From positions 7,450,117-7,514,116 of the forward strand of contig OZ025279.1 of the NCBI GenBank assembly GCA_964019165.1: a stretch of 64,000 nt of DNA. The letters run 5' to 3'. Made by a program: the position numbers and the translations under genes. The notes under the pieces are model-generated. The model searched no databases. It saw only the letters and a program-made list of their open reading frames with translations, and had not been told where the DNA came from. This DNA comes from Mastigias papua (taxonomy: Eukaryota; Cnidaria; Scyphozoa; Rhizostomeae; Mastigiidae). This document shows, piece by piece, positions 34,621-49,000 of the stretch (position 1 is the first letter of the stretch; the number at the start of each line of letters is the position of its first letter).

Positions 34621-36639
34621 CACTCAGTTACAATTGGGAACCTGTACGTACTATTTACCTCACTGATAAAATATTTGAATTATAAAAATCGTCAGGTAAG
34701 ACTGATAACGCTTTTCTTGTGAGAATGACAAAAAATTATTCTACTTGGAGTACACTGAAATTTCCCAAATTTCTTTTTGGTATTAAAGCTTCCTTCATTG
34801 GACAAAAATGCAACAATCTATCCTGCTTTATCATTCTCTTACTTTTAAAGCTCCTACCGATCAATTATGGCACGAACAATGCGACGCCTTGAGCTAAGTG
34901 CACATTGGATGCAGCTCGGTGCGTCATGACGCTGGTCATATATGGTTTGAATCACGTGGTATTATGCGCAAACATAGCGTTTTTCCGACCTCTACGTCAC
35001 GACGCATCAAAGTTAAAAAACTTCACCTTTGACGCTGTACGAGGCTTCAGCACTAAAAGAAAGCTGGCAATCAGAAAGAAGTGAGGAAACTGTTTGCCAG
35101 AATCCGAGCGATGAGTGTAGTGGTTGCATCTACCGTGCTGTCTTGAAGAATATTAGAAAAGCCCTAAATGACGTCTAGCTTAGCTGACAAGATCTTTCTC
35201 TTCAGTCGGACTCTATACCACTTCCAGTGCTCAGAAAGAGTTTTATATAGTTGATATCGCCAACCATGTTTGCTCAATTTTCATTTTAGCCAAACTACAA
35301 TTTTTGACGGTAAAAAATTTACGAGATAGCGCGTTTTGTTCAAGATATTTGTTAAGAATGTCCAATGCACCTTTTGCAGTTTTACACGAACGAACGGTAC
35401 TTTGAAGATTTGTTGAAATCTGTATACACACTGTTAGCAATATCATATTTCAGTTATTCTGTATTTCCTGTTTTCTTCTAAAACGGCGCTCAGGGTTTCA
35501 GTTTCATTAACTGTTCGAAGGCCATGCAGCGAAAAGACAAACGATCATAGTTGTTTAGCTATGGATTATATCAATAATTATTGGCATAATTATAATTATA
35601 GATATAAAAAGAACACATACTACTACATAGGGTAACAAGTTAAAAACAGCACTGCAATGCATGGCACAAAAGAACAAAATACACTTAATTGTTGCAAAAT
35701 ACAATAAAAGTGTGCCAAATGTTAAGTGTCGAGCATGTAAATGTGAGTAATTCCATACGGATAAAGTCAAGTGTACGAGATATGTAATGGCGTTCTGTCA
35801 ATTTTCTTACTTTACGAGTATTAGCTCGTTATTACAAAGCAAAAATTTGAATTGTTCAATCTTATACGAAAGGAACTCAAAATTATGTTCTCTGGTGTTT
35901 ATAGGCAGTTTATTGTATATTAATTTTCTTGCAGTGTTTTTGAAAAGAATTCTTGATCATTGATAAACTACTGAATTTCAATTCTTTGCAATTGCGAAAA
36001 GGGCACCCTGTATTTCTATTTCAGGTTGATTAATTGATGGGTAGTTCTTGCTATGAATCATTTTTAAGTTGTTTTCATGCAATTTGATTGCCTTCTTTCT
36101 ACTACTAGAATTCAGCTGACTGTTAGGTCTAGATGCACTCCGACAGAGCAAAATCCTTCCTTCTACTGTCCGCAATAGTTCCAATTTCTGCATTTGAATG
36201 ATTGTCAATTGCAAGCTTACTAATCATTGGAATCAACTTTTTCTGTTCTTAAGACTTTTAATAAGATGTATTTTAAATTTTACAGTTATGAAATGTTCTT
36301 TAAGGACTGAGAGCTTTCCGAAAGAGATATGGGATAATTCTTTCAAATGCTTGGACCATTTTAAATGCATATCGAGATGGACTTCAAAGAAGTAGAGTAT
36401 TCCATCTTTATTTGGATGGGCTCTTCTCTCAGCGACAGTGCAACTGACTCTTCTTTAATTTGTTGAAAATCATTAGTCCTTTTACTAATCATATTAAGAA
36501 TATGGTTTAATATAGTGTTGAAGGCCATGGAAATTTTGTTATGACCAATGCTTCCGTTTCTCTAATGACAAGTTTATCTTGCAAGTGGTTATATATAAAT
36601 CACTAGGTATGCCTGATTCATATACTGTATATTATTGTT
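34621..36639. other. Intergenic; nothing recognised
   Basis: AT-rich, no supported feature. Short open frames on the minus strand have no family motif. Confidence 0.5.
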
Positions 36640-36810
36640 ATTCTCACCTAGGATTGAGTCTTGAAGGAAGGCCTTCCTCTAACCAATTGTGATTAGGTTA
36701 AGGAATAATGGCTTGAGAATGGATTATTGTGGCACTCCGAGATATGTTGAGATATTGTTTGGTTCTGTTCTTGATACGATTTCAAACAAGATGAGCCCCC
36801 AAAACTTTTG
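36640..36810 (-). pseudogene. LINE reverse transcriptase relic (VPQ-SIL motif)
   Basis: On the minus strand a frame reads EPNNISTYLGVPQ, stop, SILKPLFLNLI. This is the conserved VPQGSILGPLLF motif of LINE reverse transcriptases with the Gly codon mutated to a stop. Flanking RT motifs are not readable. Confidence 0.45.
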
Positions 36811-37525
36811 GAATAATCACCAATATAGATCTACGTACTCAAATAATGAAACAACTAATTATTAACATTCCCAGGTCCTTGGTCTTCACAATTGAAACCC
36901 CATAATGGATTGTACAGCTCTACCTATAGGGGTAGGAGTGATATCTGAGCAATTGTTACAGGAATTGAAATAATAAGGTCAGAGAGGGCCCTAGAAATTT
37001 TGTTAAGGATTGTAGGATCTAAAACTTGCAAACAACGTTGGCATAGCTCCTATGATAATAGAGTTTCTGTAAGATTATATGTTAAAGTTGAGCTCCCACG
37101 GCATTACAAAATTGTTTCTCTAGACTTCCACAATGCAAAACATTAAAGCAATTTGCCGACAGAAATAGCACAGTTTTGTTATATGTAGACAAGATTTTTT
37201 CTTGGGGAGGGGAGATGAAATCCAGCCCCTTACTGTATGAATTCGCTTGACTCAGACGTATCAAAAAGGGATTTTTTAAAGTGCTATTAAATAGCTGAGA
37301 GTATTGAAAAGAAACTAGCTTGAAAAATGCATAAAATCCAGGAGGAACAGTGAATTTTTTACCATAGTCATTGCTCTAAGTTACCTATAGGCTCGTAGCC
37401 ATGAAAGGCTGAAAGACTTTTTACAAAACTTATGCACATCTAAAAGTGACAAACAATGCCCAATACAAGGTTTTGAAACATTCTTTGCAATTCGATAACT
37501 ATTCTCCCTATTCATTTACTAACAG

Positions 37526-38048
37526 ATGCTGTGTATGGAGTATCAAATAATCAAAATGAGACCAGCCGAAAAGGCAGCTGTTCCATCTATGCAACTGCTG
37601 TTATGGAGTACTGTTTTAAGCCTAGTGCGGTATCACGTTTGGGCTCAAGATCCATGCGCATCTTACAATGTTCTAAGTGACGAGTCAAGATCTATTCTCA
37701 AGTATTCCTCACTAGCTGCCAGTGACTATCAGATTGGTACCGGGTGGTATCGTTTCATGGGAAAAGCTGGGGACAAGATGTTAGATTACGTGCCGACAGG
37801 CACTACTGCCATAAGTTCCAAATATCGATGTGGAGCTTTAATGCTTGGTTACCTAACTGGTCAACATCCAAAGGGGTCTGAAGGAATAGTCAACAGAAAG
37901 GTATGCATTGCTTACAGTGGCTCAAACTGCTGGACATCAAGGACTATTCAAGTCAAAAACTGCGGAAACTACTTTGTGTATAAACTCCAGCCAGTTTATA
38001 GCTGGTCGTGGTGGTGGTACGTACGATACTGTGGTAGTGGTGAAATGA
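37526..38048 (+). CDS. ZP gene exon 1: signal peptide and D8C domain 1
   Basis: Follows CATTTACTAACAG and ends ATGA|GTAAGT (phase 1). D8C motifs: DPCASYNVLSDESRS, GWYRFMGKAGDKM, YRCGA, LTGQHPKGSEG, VKNCGNYFVYKL and RYCG. It has six Cys instead of the canonical eight or more: the CD cysteine before GWYRF and the one after DKML are missing. Confidence 0.85.
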
Positions 38049-41000
38049 GTAAGTAAATTCATTACAGATCACATGCAAGTTTAATTGCATCCATAGTAAA
38101 AGTCTTTCTTAAACATTAACAAGTGCTATGGCACTCTTGAATCAGGATAGAGCAGGAAGAAGAAAGATAATGTACACAGTACAAATGATGACTCACGTCT
38201 CTTCTCGATTATATAATTGCAATAGTGATTTTCGTTTATTTGTGATACAGAAAATAAAGGATTGAGCCAATCAAATGGTCGCTAGGAGCATGGGATCTTG
38301 TTAAACTTCAAACATGTACATCAATCTGGTAAAGTAACAACTGCATTTTCTGGCAAGTAGCATTGGCTCTATAGATGTTCTGCAAGGTAATGGCGATTCG
38401 AAGCAAAACTGAAAGCAGCTCTGATTGGTACCAGTCGGTCTATCTTAACAGAAAATAGTAATTTGAGTTATGCGCAAATGTGTATGTTTTGGTAAAAGGA
38501 TAATTTAGATCTAGTAGAGTTAAACTAAGTTCTAAATCATTATTGAAGAAAATGCGTCTTATTCAACAGTTTAAGGTTAGTTATATTGAAAGGTTTGTAT
38601 GAAAAATTAAATTTCTGAAAATAAATCGACCTAGATTTTATGAATTATGTTTCTGCGGAAGCTTTACAGTGATGAGTTGTTATCCTGAGTAGACATACCA
38701 TAAATCTTCAACTTAGCCCCTGAGGGGTTATTTTTGCTGGTTTTTCGGGGACTTGGAGAGGAGAGCTTGTTCGAGGGGGAGGGTGCTTATAAAATTCTGT
38801 GGCATGTGTCGCATAAAAAGTTCACTGTTAAGGCTCAAGTTCTCTAGAATCTAAATTTAACTTTAAGCATAAGTCTTTATGACAGTCTTGATCATCATCT
38901 GGGGAGGGGGCTTATTCAAGGGGGGTTTATTAACAACTTGAAGTTCTAGTATGGGACTTATTCGATGTTGAGGGGTTTTTCGATGGAAGGGCCAATTTGA
39001 AGATTTACGGTAAATTAGGATTCCTAGTGAGTTCATAGGCTAAGGTCCAAGCACTATTCAAAAATACACAGTGACATATTCGTTGTCTCTGGCATGTCTA
39101 GATGTTGAATGTCTCTTGATCGACGTTAATACTTGTCTGATACAGTATCAATAATATATAATTAAGATTTATAAATATACAATATACATTATTATTTTTA
39201 AACTTTGCTTCAAGAAGTACTTTTTTCCCTTGTGATAAGTGTGACAAGCATGGCCACCCATCTTATCACCTATTGTGCAAAAATATACTGTACTGCAAAT
39301 CAGACCCTCTTGTCAAGCAAGATACAGATGCAAAAAGTAGACAAGCAATATAACTTCAAAGCAAAGCTGCTTCTGAGCCATATGAAATATTGGGTTAGTC
39401 ACATAATTATTCCAGTAATTGTTTCATAACTGTAAAGTATAACCAATTCTATACCTGCAGGCAGTTGTCTATTAGAGAGGACATTCATGTTGATCATCGG
39501 CTTTGAGGTAGGACGGGCAACGTTCCTTCATGTAGGATTATATATTCTATATACTTTTAAGTATATATCAATAGTGTCCAGGAGGGAAGTGGGTGATAAT
39601 AGAACGATTCCGCGAATTGTACCAAGACTATCAGCCATTATAGGTAAATTCTCCACTGACAGTTCAATGTTAAATTATGACACAATATCACTTCTATAAA
39701 CAGCCAGTAACTATCCATGCATACACTACCAACTATTGACAGAGGAGACAAGGGTTACATCCTATCGAAGTAAAACAAATAACTTTTGCGACAGAAATCT
39801 AAATGGATGGTATAGATTTTGGGGTGCAGCTGGTGATCGAATGCTTGAAAAATGCCCTGTTATTGCTGACAAAACAGTATTCCCATGTGGTGCATATTAT
39901 CATGGATGGCTTAATACAAAAAACCCAAAACCGTTGGATGGTACCGTGAACAGGACGGTGTGTTTTTCAGACGTGGTTTCTTGTCAATGCAGAAGCTTCT
40001 TCTCAAGACAAATCCAGATGAGAAATTGTGGAAGCTACTTTGTTTACAATTTACAAGGTCTCAATGACATATGCAATGGGGCCTTTGGAAATAATGCACG
40101 CTATTGTGGAATGAGAGGTATCTTTATTTATCATCAATGTAATACTTATAAAAAGCATTGCAAAGCTATCTCTAACTACAAAACCATCATTATCTTCAGT
40201 ACAACTGTCATTAAAACGATAAAACTTGGAAGGATCAAAGGGTATAATCGTTCAGTTTACAGGATTGCCGGAAACACGATTGCCAAGACGGAGGTTAAGG
40301 TCGGTCAAGAAATATTAAATTGCAAAAGGGTTGCAAGCTCATTAAAACTAACTTATTCAATGGTCTACCAAGCCACTTATCGAGAAGCTGGGCTGGAAGG
40401 CAATTGAACAACTTATAAGTAAACGGGTGCAAAACAATGGCTTTCACGTCACTCAGTGAGCTGGCTCTGTAATACCTGTTTTCTTATATAAAAAACTCAC
40501 TATTCTCCTCTGGTACCCTTCCATAATACTGATACTAATGTAAGACCAGACCCTTTTATTTCCTATGCAGGCACACTTTTCAGTGGAGAAAAGTGAAGCT
40601 GCATTTTAACCATCGCTAGCCAGATTGCAAGTGGTAGCAGATACTATGTTTTAAAAGAATGGCAACGTAAATCAGTGGGCAGAAGTATCTAAAGAGGTGC
40701 AACTTTCTGATGAACCCACAGTTTTAATATCAACATCTTCATATATACATTACAGGTCTAGTAACTTGGAGATTAGTATTTTAGTATTTTTTGCCTAACA
40801 AAAAGATCAACAAAGCGATACAAATCAACAAAATGATTCCCAATAAGTGATGCCATAGTCTTTCCACAAGGTGTCTTTGTATGTATTCATTTAAGATTGT
40901 AAAAGACGTTGCTGCTCTGTTAAAAAGTTTGCAAACATATCAATCTCAAGTAACAGACTTTTTTCCATGAAAAGCAAAACGAAATACTCAAGGTTTGGGT

Positions 41001-43030
41001 GTGCTACGCAGCTTCCTAATCGGGCTTCTACATATTTCAAAGTTGAGAAGTTTCATTCCCATTCAACCTATGTAATGGCTATAGTCACTAGATATTAGTA
41101 TCCCTTATAAAGCTCTGAATATGGTAATTACTGTAGGTTGAACTTGTGTAAAACGTTAAGCACTCAGGAATGGCTGGAATGGAATCGCTCAGCACTCAGC
41201 ATATCATCATAATCATGGTCATAATCATGATCATAATCATAATCATAATCATAATCATAATCATAATCATAATCATAATCATAATCATAATCATAATCAT
41301 AATCATAATTATCATAATTTTTGAAACTTCATGATAATAATACAATCTAAGTATACAATCATACACCTCACTATATCAAGGCAGTGAATAACTGGCAAGT
41401 CTGCAACTTAAGTTTTTAATATAACAACAAAAAAACAACCTCAAATTAAAGTAATAGCAATAATAACTGTAATACTAAGGTAGTAAAGTCATAACCTAAT
41501 AGTCTAGTATATCAGGGTTAGTCCAAGGTTTATTTCGTCTACAAAAGATATAATAAGTACATCGTACTGCAATATTAATTGTTTTCAACAGGATTTTATC
41601 ATCCAAGTTTAAGCCTTTGAGCATTGATGGAAAGGACTCAGAATACGTTCCAAGTATTCCGAGAGCACTCATGGAGAGATTTATAAGTTTGACAGTAGAA
41701 TAAGAATTTTGGATGTCAGCAATAAGAGGGAGATATTTAGTAGCCTTACGGTCACTATTTATCTGTAGCATAATAACAATCATAATCATCATCATAATCA
41801 TCATCTTCATCATCATCATTAATGTCATCATCATCAACGTCATCATCATCTTTGCATCGCATCACATCGCATCGCATCGCATCGCATCGTATCGCATCGC
41901 ATCGCATCGCATCTCATCTCATCGCATCGCTTCGCTTTGCATAGCATCACTTATGTTGCCCTTGAGTATGTGTCGTCTATACAAGGGGAAATTTGGAGAG
42001 CCTCCTACATCGGTAGCTCTACGCAGGCCTTTGATTTTTGGTGCCTTGCCACTTTGCCGCTGATATTGTCTTCCCGCACTCATCGCATACAACATACTTT
42101 GCTTTGTACACTCGAGCTGTAACCTCATTGGAAGTGCCCTCTTTAGTTGTGTCATAGCGTGGCTTTTTCTCTAGTTACTCACGTAACTCGGTCTTTTAAG
42201 TCTCTTCTACATCAGGCACGAGCATCACAGAATACACAAACTTTAGTTGTTGAATTATATCTGAATAGCATAAACTATTTACAAGATAACGAATCTCCAG
42301 TGAGATCCAGAATTATCGCGTAGCTGATCGCGTGGCAATAACCGAAGAGTAAATGAAAAGTTAGAGAATATGTTAGAAACTACACGGAAATACGAATTAA
42401 ATCTATGCAATCAAATGTCTAAGAATCTGAACCTACGTAAACACTATGTGATAAACAGGAAATGTGTGTGTGAGAAAATATACAGAAAATCATTTGTCAG
42501 AATACAGTCAAAACCTAAAAGTAGATGAAAAATGAGTGAAGGAGAGGTAACTACGTAAATGAATTTGAAAGAGAGACTAAACTCAATCTACGAGGAAATA
42601 TGATTCATTAGTGAACAGAGCAAGAATGTTATGACGTATTAAAAATGAAATATCAATGAGCAGAAAAAAGTGGCATCATGACAGTTGTGTTACGATGCAC
42701 TGTCCTCTTTAACCATCTTCTAGCTCTCGCTGCCTTTGTAACGTTGCCCCTTGGGCCTGGATTCGTCTCTATATCATTCATTAGTTTGTTGTCGATCTCC
42801 ACCTCTCTTGCTCTTCTGTTTATGCCTACCATTTTCCCCTTGTATTGCTTGTTTGCCATCGAAAGGTTTAAGGAGCTCGGACTGTTGGCTAGACAGCCCT
42901 CCCTCCGGTGAAGAAGCAAAGTTGTGGCATCGCCAATCTCATCTGCTTGTTTTTGGCTCCCATCATGATAGGAGATAAGAAACTCCTGCCCGCTTGGCCC
43001 CAGTCGTGAAGTTAGAACGCCATTGCCAAG

Positions 43031-43076
<46 letters not shown>

Positions 43077-46000
43077 TTCTTCTTCTTCTTCTTCTTTTGT
43101 CGCTGTTAGACATGAGATGTGCAGTTGATTGTGTCACTTATCCGAGGTCATGCAGGGCCTGGATTTTTGGTGTTCTGCCAGATTGGTAGCAGTTGCATTT
43201 GCACCACAATATGTGCATATTGTTCTCTTTGATACATACTTTCTTGTAGTCTGAAAACTAGTTTGATCTAATCTTCTATCTTGAGTTTCTCTCCTTTCTT
43301 GCACATTGTTCCTCTGCTCATAGCTCATTGCATGCCTTGCATAATTTGCCCTTCCGATCAAGTTATTACAAATCCTGCATTCCTTTCATTCTCCTTCTAT
43401 TCTTCCACCCTTGTAGCCTTTGGAATGGTTTTTCCATGTTGCTTCTTGTCTTAATTTGTCATTGCACTTTTGGCATCTAAAAGTTGTTGCATTTTCCATT
43501 ATTCTGTGAAGTCTTTTCTGATGAATGACCAATCCATCTTTTGTTCTGAATGTTCTGCCACACCCATCGTATTTGCATTTGTTGTCGTTCTGTACCTCGT
43601 ACTGTGATCTTCTCTCGATAATTTCATCATCATCATGTCTTCTATACTGGTGCCCCTGTTGCTTCTCGAATTGTTCTATGTGTCTCATTCTACTTTCGAC
43701 CACATTTTTCCATATCACTCTATCCATCGCTATTCTTTCTACTTCATGGACTTCTATATTTGCTTCCTTCAATAGTCTGTGCCAATAAGCAAGCGTAGTC
43801 ATCTTTCTTTTCCTTGGTTTTCTCCCCATCTCCATTCTTCTGATGCAACCCATCGTCGCCTGTTTTACTAATCTCTCATCTGACATTCTTGCAATGTGAC
43901 CAATTCTTACTAAGTGGCTCTTCTCTATTTTGTTTCTGATTGTCATAACATCTAGCTCGTTTCTTACATCTTGCATATTCATGTGATTGCTCTCCATCTG
44001 TCTCAAAGCTTCCTCTTTCCTGTTACTCCATATGTATCTATACCTCTTGTCTATCCAACTTTGAATTCTTTTTGTCTCCGATTTTGAAAAAGGTTTCACT
44101 GCAGCATTGAACAAATTGGTACTTTCCATGCAGGTTTCTACTACTTTGGCTAGCATCTTCTTACTGAGCTTACACTTCATAAATCTCTTCTTTATTTGCA
44201 TCCATGTTCATGTTGCTGTCTTTATAATCCAGTGCTCAGTACACTTCTGGATTCGCTTTTACTAGCCATGGAAATGCATCTCCAAAATGAAGAAGTTGCT
44301 TGGTGATATTCAGTCCGATTTTTTGGCACACACCTTCCATAACCTCTTGTGGCAAACCTTGCGTTTCAAATTCTTCAGAGTGGTGAGGGCCTAAACATGG
44401 CAAATCGTGATAGACCTCTTTATGGTAAGAAAAGCTGTTTCTTAGATTACCCAAAACCTGATCAATTATCATCTTGAAGACCGCAACTTTAAAGATTTCA
44501 TGGCATCCATTTGGAACAATATCATCACCAGGGCTTTTATCAAAGGGAAACTTTCGTTTTCTAGCTCTTTTTGTAGGTGGCCATTATTCTACCATTAAGT
44601 CGACTATAAAAAGTTGACTGTAATCTTCAAAGCATTTTCAAAGTTTCTACTTATTTCCGGAGCCTTGCTACCGCATTCTCTACAATTCTCCAGGCCTGCG
44701 TTATTCCAAGCTCACATGTTTGTATGTATTCTGGTAATCGTGTAGTGATGGTAAAAGTGTTTTGGAAAGGTTGATGTAGTCAGTTTTTCCAGTAAATTTT
44801 TTGAATCGTCTCTGGCCCTGACGTTTATTCGAGCACGCATGGCAACTACTTGTCTGCAAGCGCAATATTCCTTCCATATTCCTCATTACGTAACGTGACT
44901 ATATCTTACAAAATCCGAAATTATCTTCGCTTCAAATACTGCTGATACTTGTGGGTGACTTCACGAGGTCACGCCTGACTACAATCTAGAGCGATTTTTC
45001 ATGGAATTCGTCAACTGCTCATGATTCGACTTCCTCATGGAATAAAATGACTTCAACTTTCTCATACGTTATAATGTTACAGAGTGGTCAATTTTCCTAT
45101 GTAGTATTATTCGACGTAAAGCAACCGACCAATCGACCTTTGTTCATGTCCTTACCTAATCGAAGTGTTTTGTCATAGCCTTCGCAATTACAGGTTTGAC
45201 ATGCCTTTGGCTAATCATTTTCTATTACTTGCTATTAGATAAAGATGCTTACAAGGTGTCTTGCAGTGCAAACTACATGCAAATTGAGCTGGACAGACGA
45301 TATTATAATTCATCCAAATACAAGAGCATTGGAATGCTGAATCCAAAATGCGGCCACACATTATCACATGATTATATTACACTTGGCTGTATACCTGGAG
45401 CTTGCGGTTCAATAAAAGAGGAAACTTCAACCAAAATCATTTACACCAACGCTGTTAAGCTAGTTGCAAAATTTGGAAATGGCCATATATCAAGGGAGAT
45501 TGATGAGACTATCTATTTCAAGTGCTCTTACAACAGAGATGCTATACTTTCAATCTCATTTGATCCAGTTCGTGATATTTCAGTTGTTTTAGGTATGCAA
45601 ATTAGGAGATTTGAGAATCTCTACTAATAAGTGTGAAATTGCTGCAATTAAGATAAATTCTAGCGTAAAGTTTGCATAAATTGTATTCGGGTTGTTATCT
45701 GTATTTCTCTGAGCTGAAGAAAGACTCAAAATGCCTATTATGGATATCTGTCTCCTCATTTGAACTCAAATGCGTATTATTTACAGATTGCTGTAGTACA
45801 TTTACCCTATTTCCTTTAAAAACTAGATATATGAATAATGTACCAATTAACTGTGGCCAGTTCATTATCATTACCATTGGACTATTGTAATATTGTGTCA
45901 ATGCGGTCACCATATTATTTAAAGCTTGATTACAAATATTTGTGTTGATAATATTATTTGTGATGGACTTTCATTACATTCTAGAGAAATTTGGAAATTT

Positions 46001-49000
46001 CTCATTTCATTTTAAAACATACAGAACAAGTGCATTCGAAAATCCAATTCAGAGTTTCCCGGTAAAGTTGAAGTTGAGAGACTGGTTGTACTTTGAAGTC
46101 AATGCAACTGTACAGGATAGCAATCTGGCATTGATAATTCAACGATGCTATTCAACACCAACAATGAACCCCGATGAGCCTGGAAAATATGACCTGATTA
46201 AAGACAAGTAAATTCAAATTAGTAGACAAATATACTGATTTACTGATTTAGTGTAATGATATGGACTCACACATTTTATCGCTTTGGCTGAGTATCAAAT
46301 TTATATCTCAAGGGATCATGCATGCATATGTTGTCAGAAAGTAGAAAAATGTACCTCAACAAGAAGCTCTCAGTGTTTTGGTGATAAATGTCGTAGCATT
46401 TGCTCTACCCCATTCGCCTCCTATTTCACGTAAAATAATGCACATAATACAAAATTGTGTAGATGAGCAGAAAATAAATCGAATTTTAAGTAAACAAAAA
46501 CCAAATCCATAGTCACCATAGTCACTTTTCTGCTGTTGATCATTGAAGAATTGTATTTAATGGACTTTGCTGTTGGAAGTTAGGAATGATTGTTATAGAC
46601 AGTCGCTCTTAGCGAACTAATGAAATGAATTCTTAAAGTGTATAAAGAAACTGATTGTAGACAAAGTGATACTGCTTATTTAAGATATTTTGTCATTATT
46701 TGTAGTTTACTTATCCATTTTTACCATAGATGTGTTGTTGATGTCGCTACTACCTTTGTACCCTCAACTGGCCTAAGACGCCGATTTAGCATGCAAGTGT
46801 TCAAATACGAGAACCCCACGACTGTTTACATCCATTGCCTCGTCTTCCTTTGTCGTACAAATTCAAGTGACTCAAGATGCAGAACTGGGTGCTCTGGTAA
46901 TAATATTTATAGCAGGAAACGAAGAGATATCTCTCAACTCACAGATAGTGGGAATGAGCAATATACAAGTTTCTACAAATTGGATTCAGGACAACTCTTA
47001 CTGGATGCTCCAGGCTCCTATCCCAATAAAAATGATGCTAACCGTCAGTCTGAGAATGGCAGTAAAGGTCTGTGGTACATATTACTTTTTTGTTTCTGCA
47101 AATGGATTTTACTTAGGTGATCTTCTTTTGCGATTGTTCTTCATAATGGATACCACGAGCATATGTAAAAGTGATGCACCATAGAGAATAATATTGAGAG
47201 ATATACATCTTTTTTCCATGTCTCTGTCCTTTCCCATTTGTACCTCTGGCCACTCCACAAACCCAGGCCCAGTTATGTCTAGGAAAAGGGTTTTCAATGC
47301 ATTATTTTCTCTGATTTGAGTGTATAATCAACGCTGTCTTTGTAGTATGGTCTTAGCCACACAATCTGATCTTGTACGGCCAGAGTGTGAACTTGGAAAG
47401 TTGAAAGTGTGGCTATCCTTTTATAATTTATAAGCTCATTAAGTTTACTTCATTCTGTTTGACCACCATCACTTACGATAATCTTATGGAACACTTCATG
47501 GTATGCCAGAAAGGGCTTCCAGCTCTATTTAACACTACGTCAAGCAACAGATGGCAATCCTGCGATCTGAGAAGTTCACAGGGCGTGGTCTCCAAATAAA
47601 TTCGCACAGATTGTGGCCAAAGCAAATTATAGTATAGTGAGGTATAGAATATTTTCCTTAAACTGGGCACTGACTATTATCAATTAAGGCATTTCAATTC
47701 TGAAGCAAAGTGCTGTAACATATCGCACTGACATGAGAGCTTGAGTCATTTTATGATAACCAAAGAAATTTTGACAAGCACCCTTCAAGCACCTTAAAGT
47801 TTCTTCAACCTGCTTACTACATCATAGACTCACAAGCCATAGCAATAATAATAATAATAATAATAATAAATCGAATTTTTATACAGGATAAATCTATCAG
47901 CGCAAAAAGCACTGTTATCATTAGAGTCCTGTTCCTAAAGGTTTAATCAAAATTAAAAATTATAAAACGTTTAAAATCTACAGTCAAGTTATTAAAAATA
48001 TAGTTTTACGCCTATTTACAATGCTCCTCTATTGCTTTTCTAAAGACAGTTCTATATTTCAATGTTCTAACTTCAGAGGGTAAAGAATTAAATGTTTTAG
48101 CCGCTAAAAATAAAAACTTTTACGTCCAGTCTCTAACTTCACTTTGGGTAATTTCACTGAATTCTCATTGTTTCGTGTCGCATATTTGTGGTCCCTTCTC
48201 TCAAAATAGTTTTCAAATAGTTCGCAAATGTTATTGTTCAGACAATCGAATACCATAGTGCATACTCTCTTTTTGATCAGGCTTGATACTGATGGAACTC
48301 GTAGTTCAATATTGTTTCCAAGTGCTGATACAATGATGTTCTTTCCCCTTCTCTCAATACTTTGGATCTTTCTCAAACTAGAATCAGGTAATCCAAGTGA
48401 TAAACTACCGCAGTATGTAAAAATCGGCAATACCATCGTTCTGTATAATGCTTCTGCTGCATCAGACGTCAAACTACTTCTTATTTTTCTCATTATGTTC
48501 ACTCTGCTTGCAGCTTTTTTACAGGTTTTATCAAAGTGTTCGGCAAGTGACAACGTGGGATCTAAATGCACTCCAAGATATTTATAACTTTTCGTTGAGT
48601 TTATAAGTTTTCCATCTACATAAACTTTAAGCTGTTTCCCTCCAAGCAAGCTTAACCTTTTTCCAGTCCCAAACAACATTGATTCCGTTTTTCCCTTCTT
48701 TAGATTTAAAATGAGTTCGTTTTCCTTGAGCCATTTGTGAACACTGTTTATGTCTTTGTTCAGCCCTCTTTCTATATCATCTACAGACTTAGATGATGTG
48801 AAGAGGACAGTGTCATCTGCATAAGTGATAATCGAGGAGTGTTTTAGGCATCCATCTATATCGTTGATATGAAGAAGGAATAGTAAGGGGCCCAATATTG
48901 AGCCTTGGGGAACTCCTGTGTAGACTGGAAAAGCATCTGAAATAGTCCCATTTATTTCGACGAAATAGTCCCATTTATAACTGGCCTTTGGTTTATATTT

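Noticed and set aside
38041..38056. Reading the D8C exon at 37526 through to its stop (SK*) as a complete 176-residue secreted protein.
   Set aside because: ATGA|GTAAGT is a strong donor whose phase matches the second D8C exon, and the same donor is conserved in the duplicate at 61998. An unspliced short form remains possible but has no support.
41202..41320. Regularly spaced short repeats that might suggest a repeat array with spacers.
   Set aside because: It is a simple hexamer microsatellite without spacers, in a eukaryotic context.
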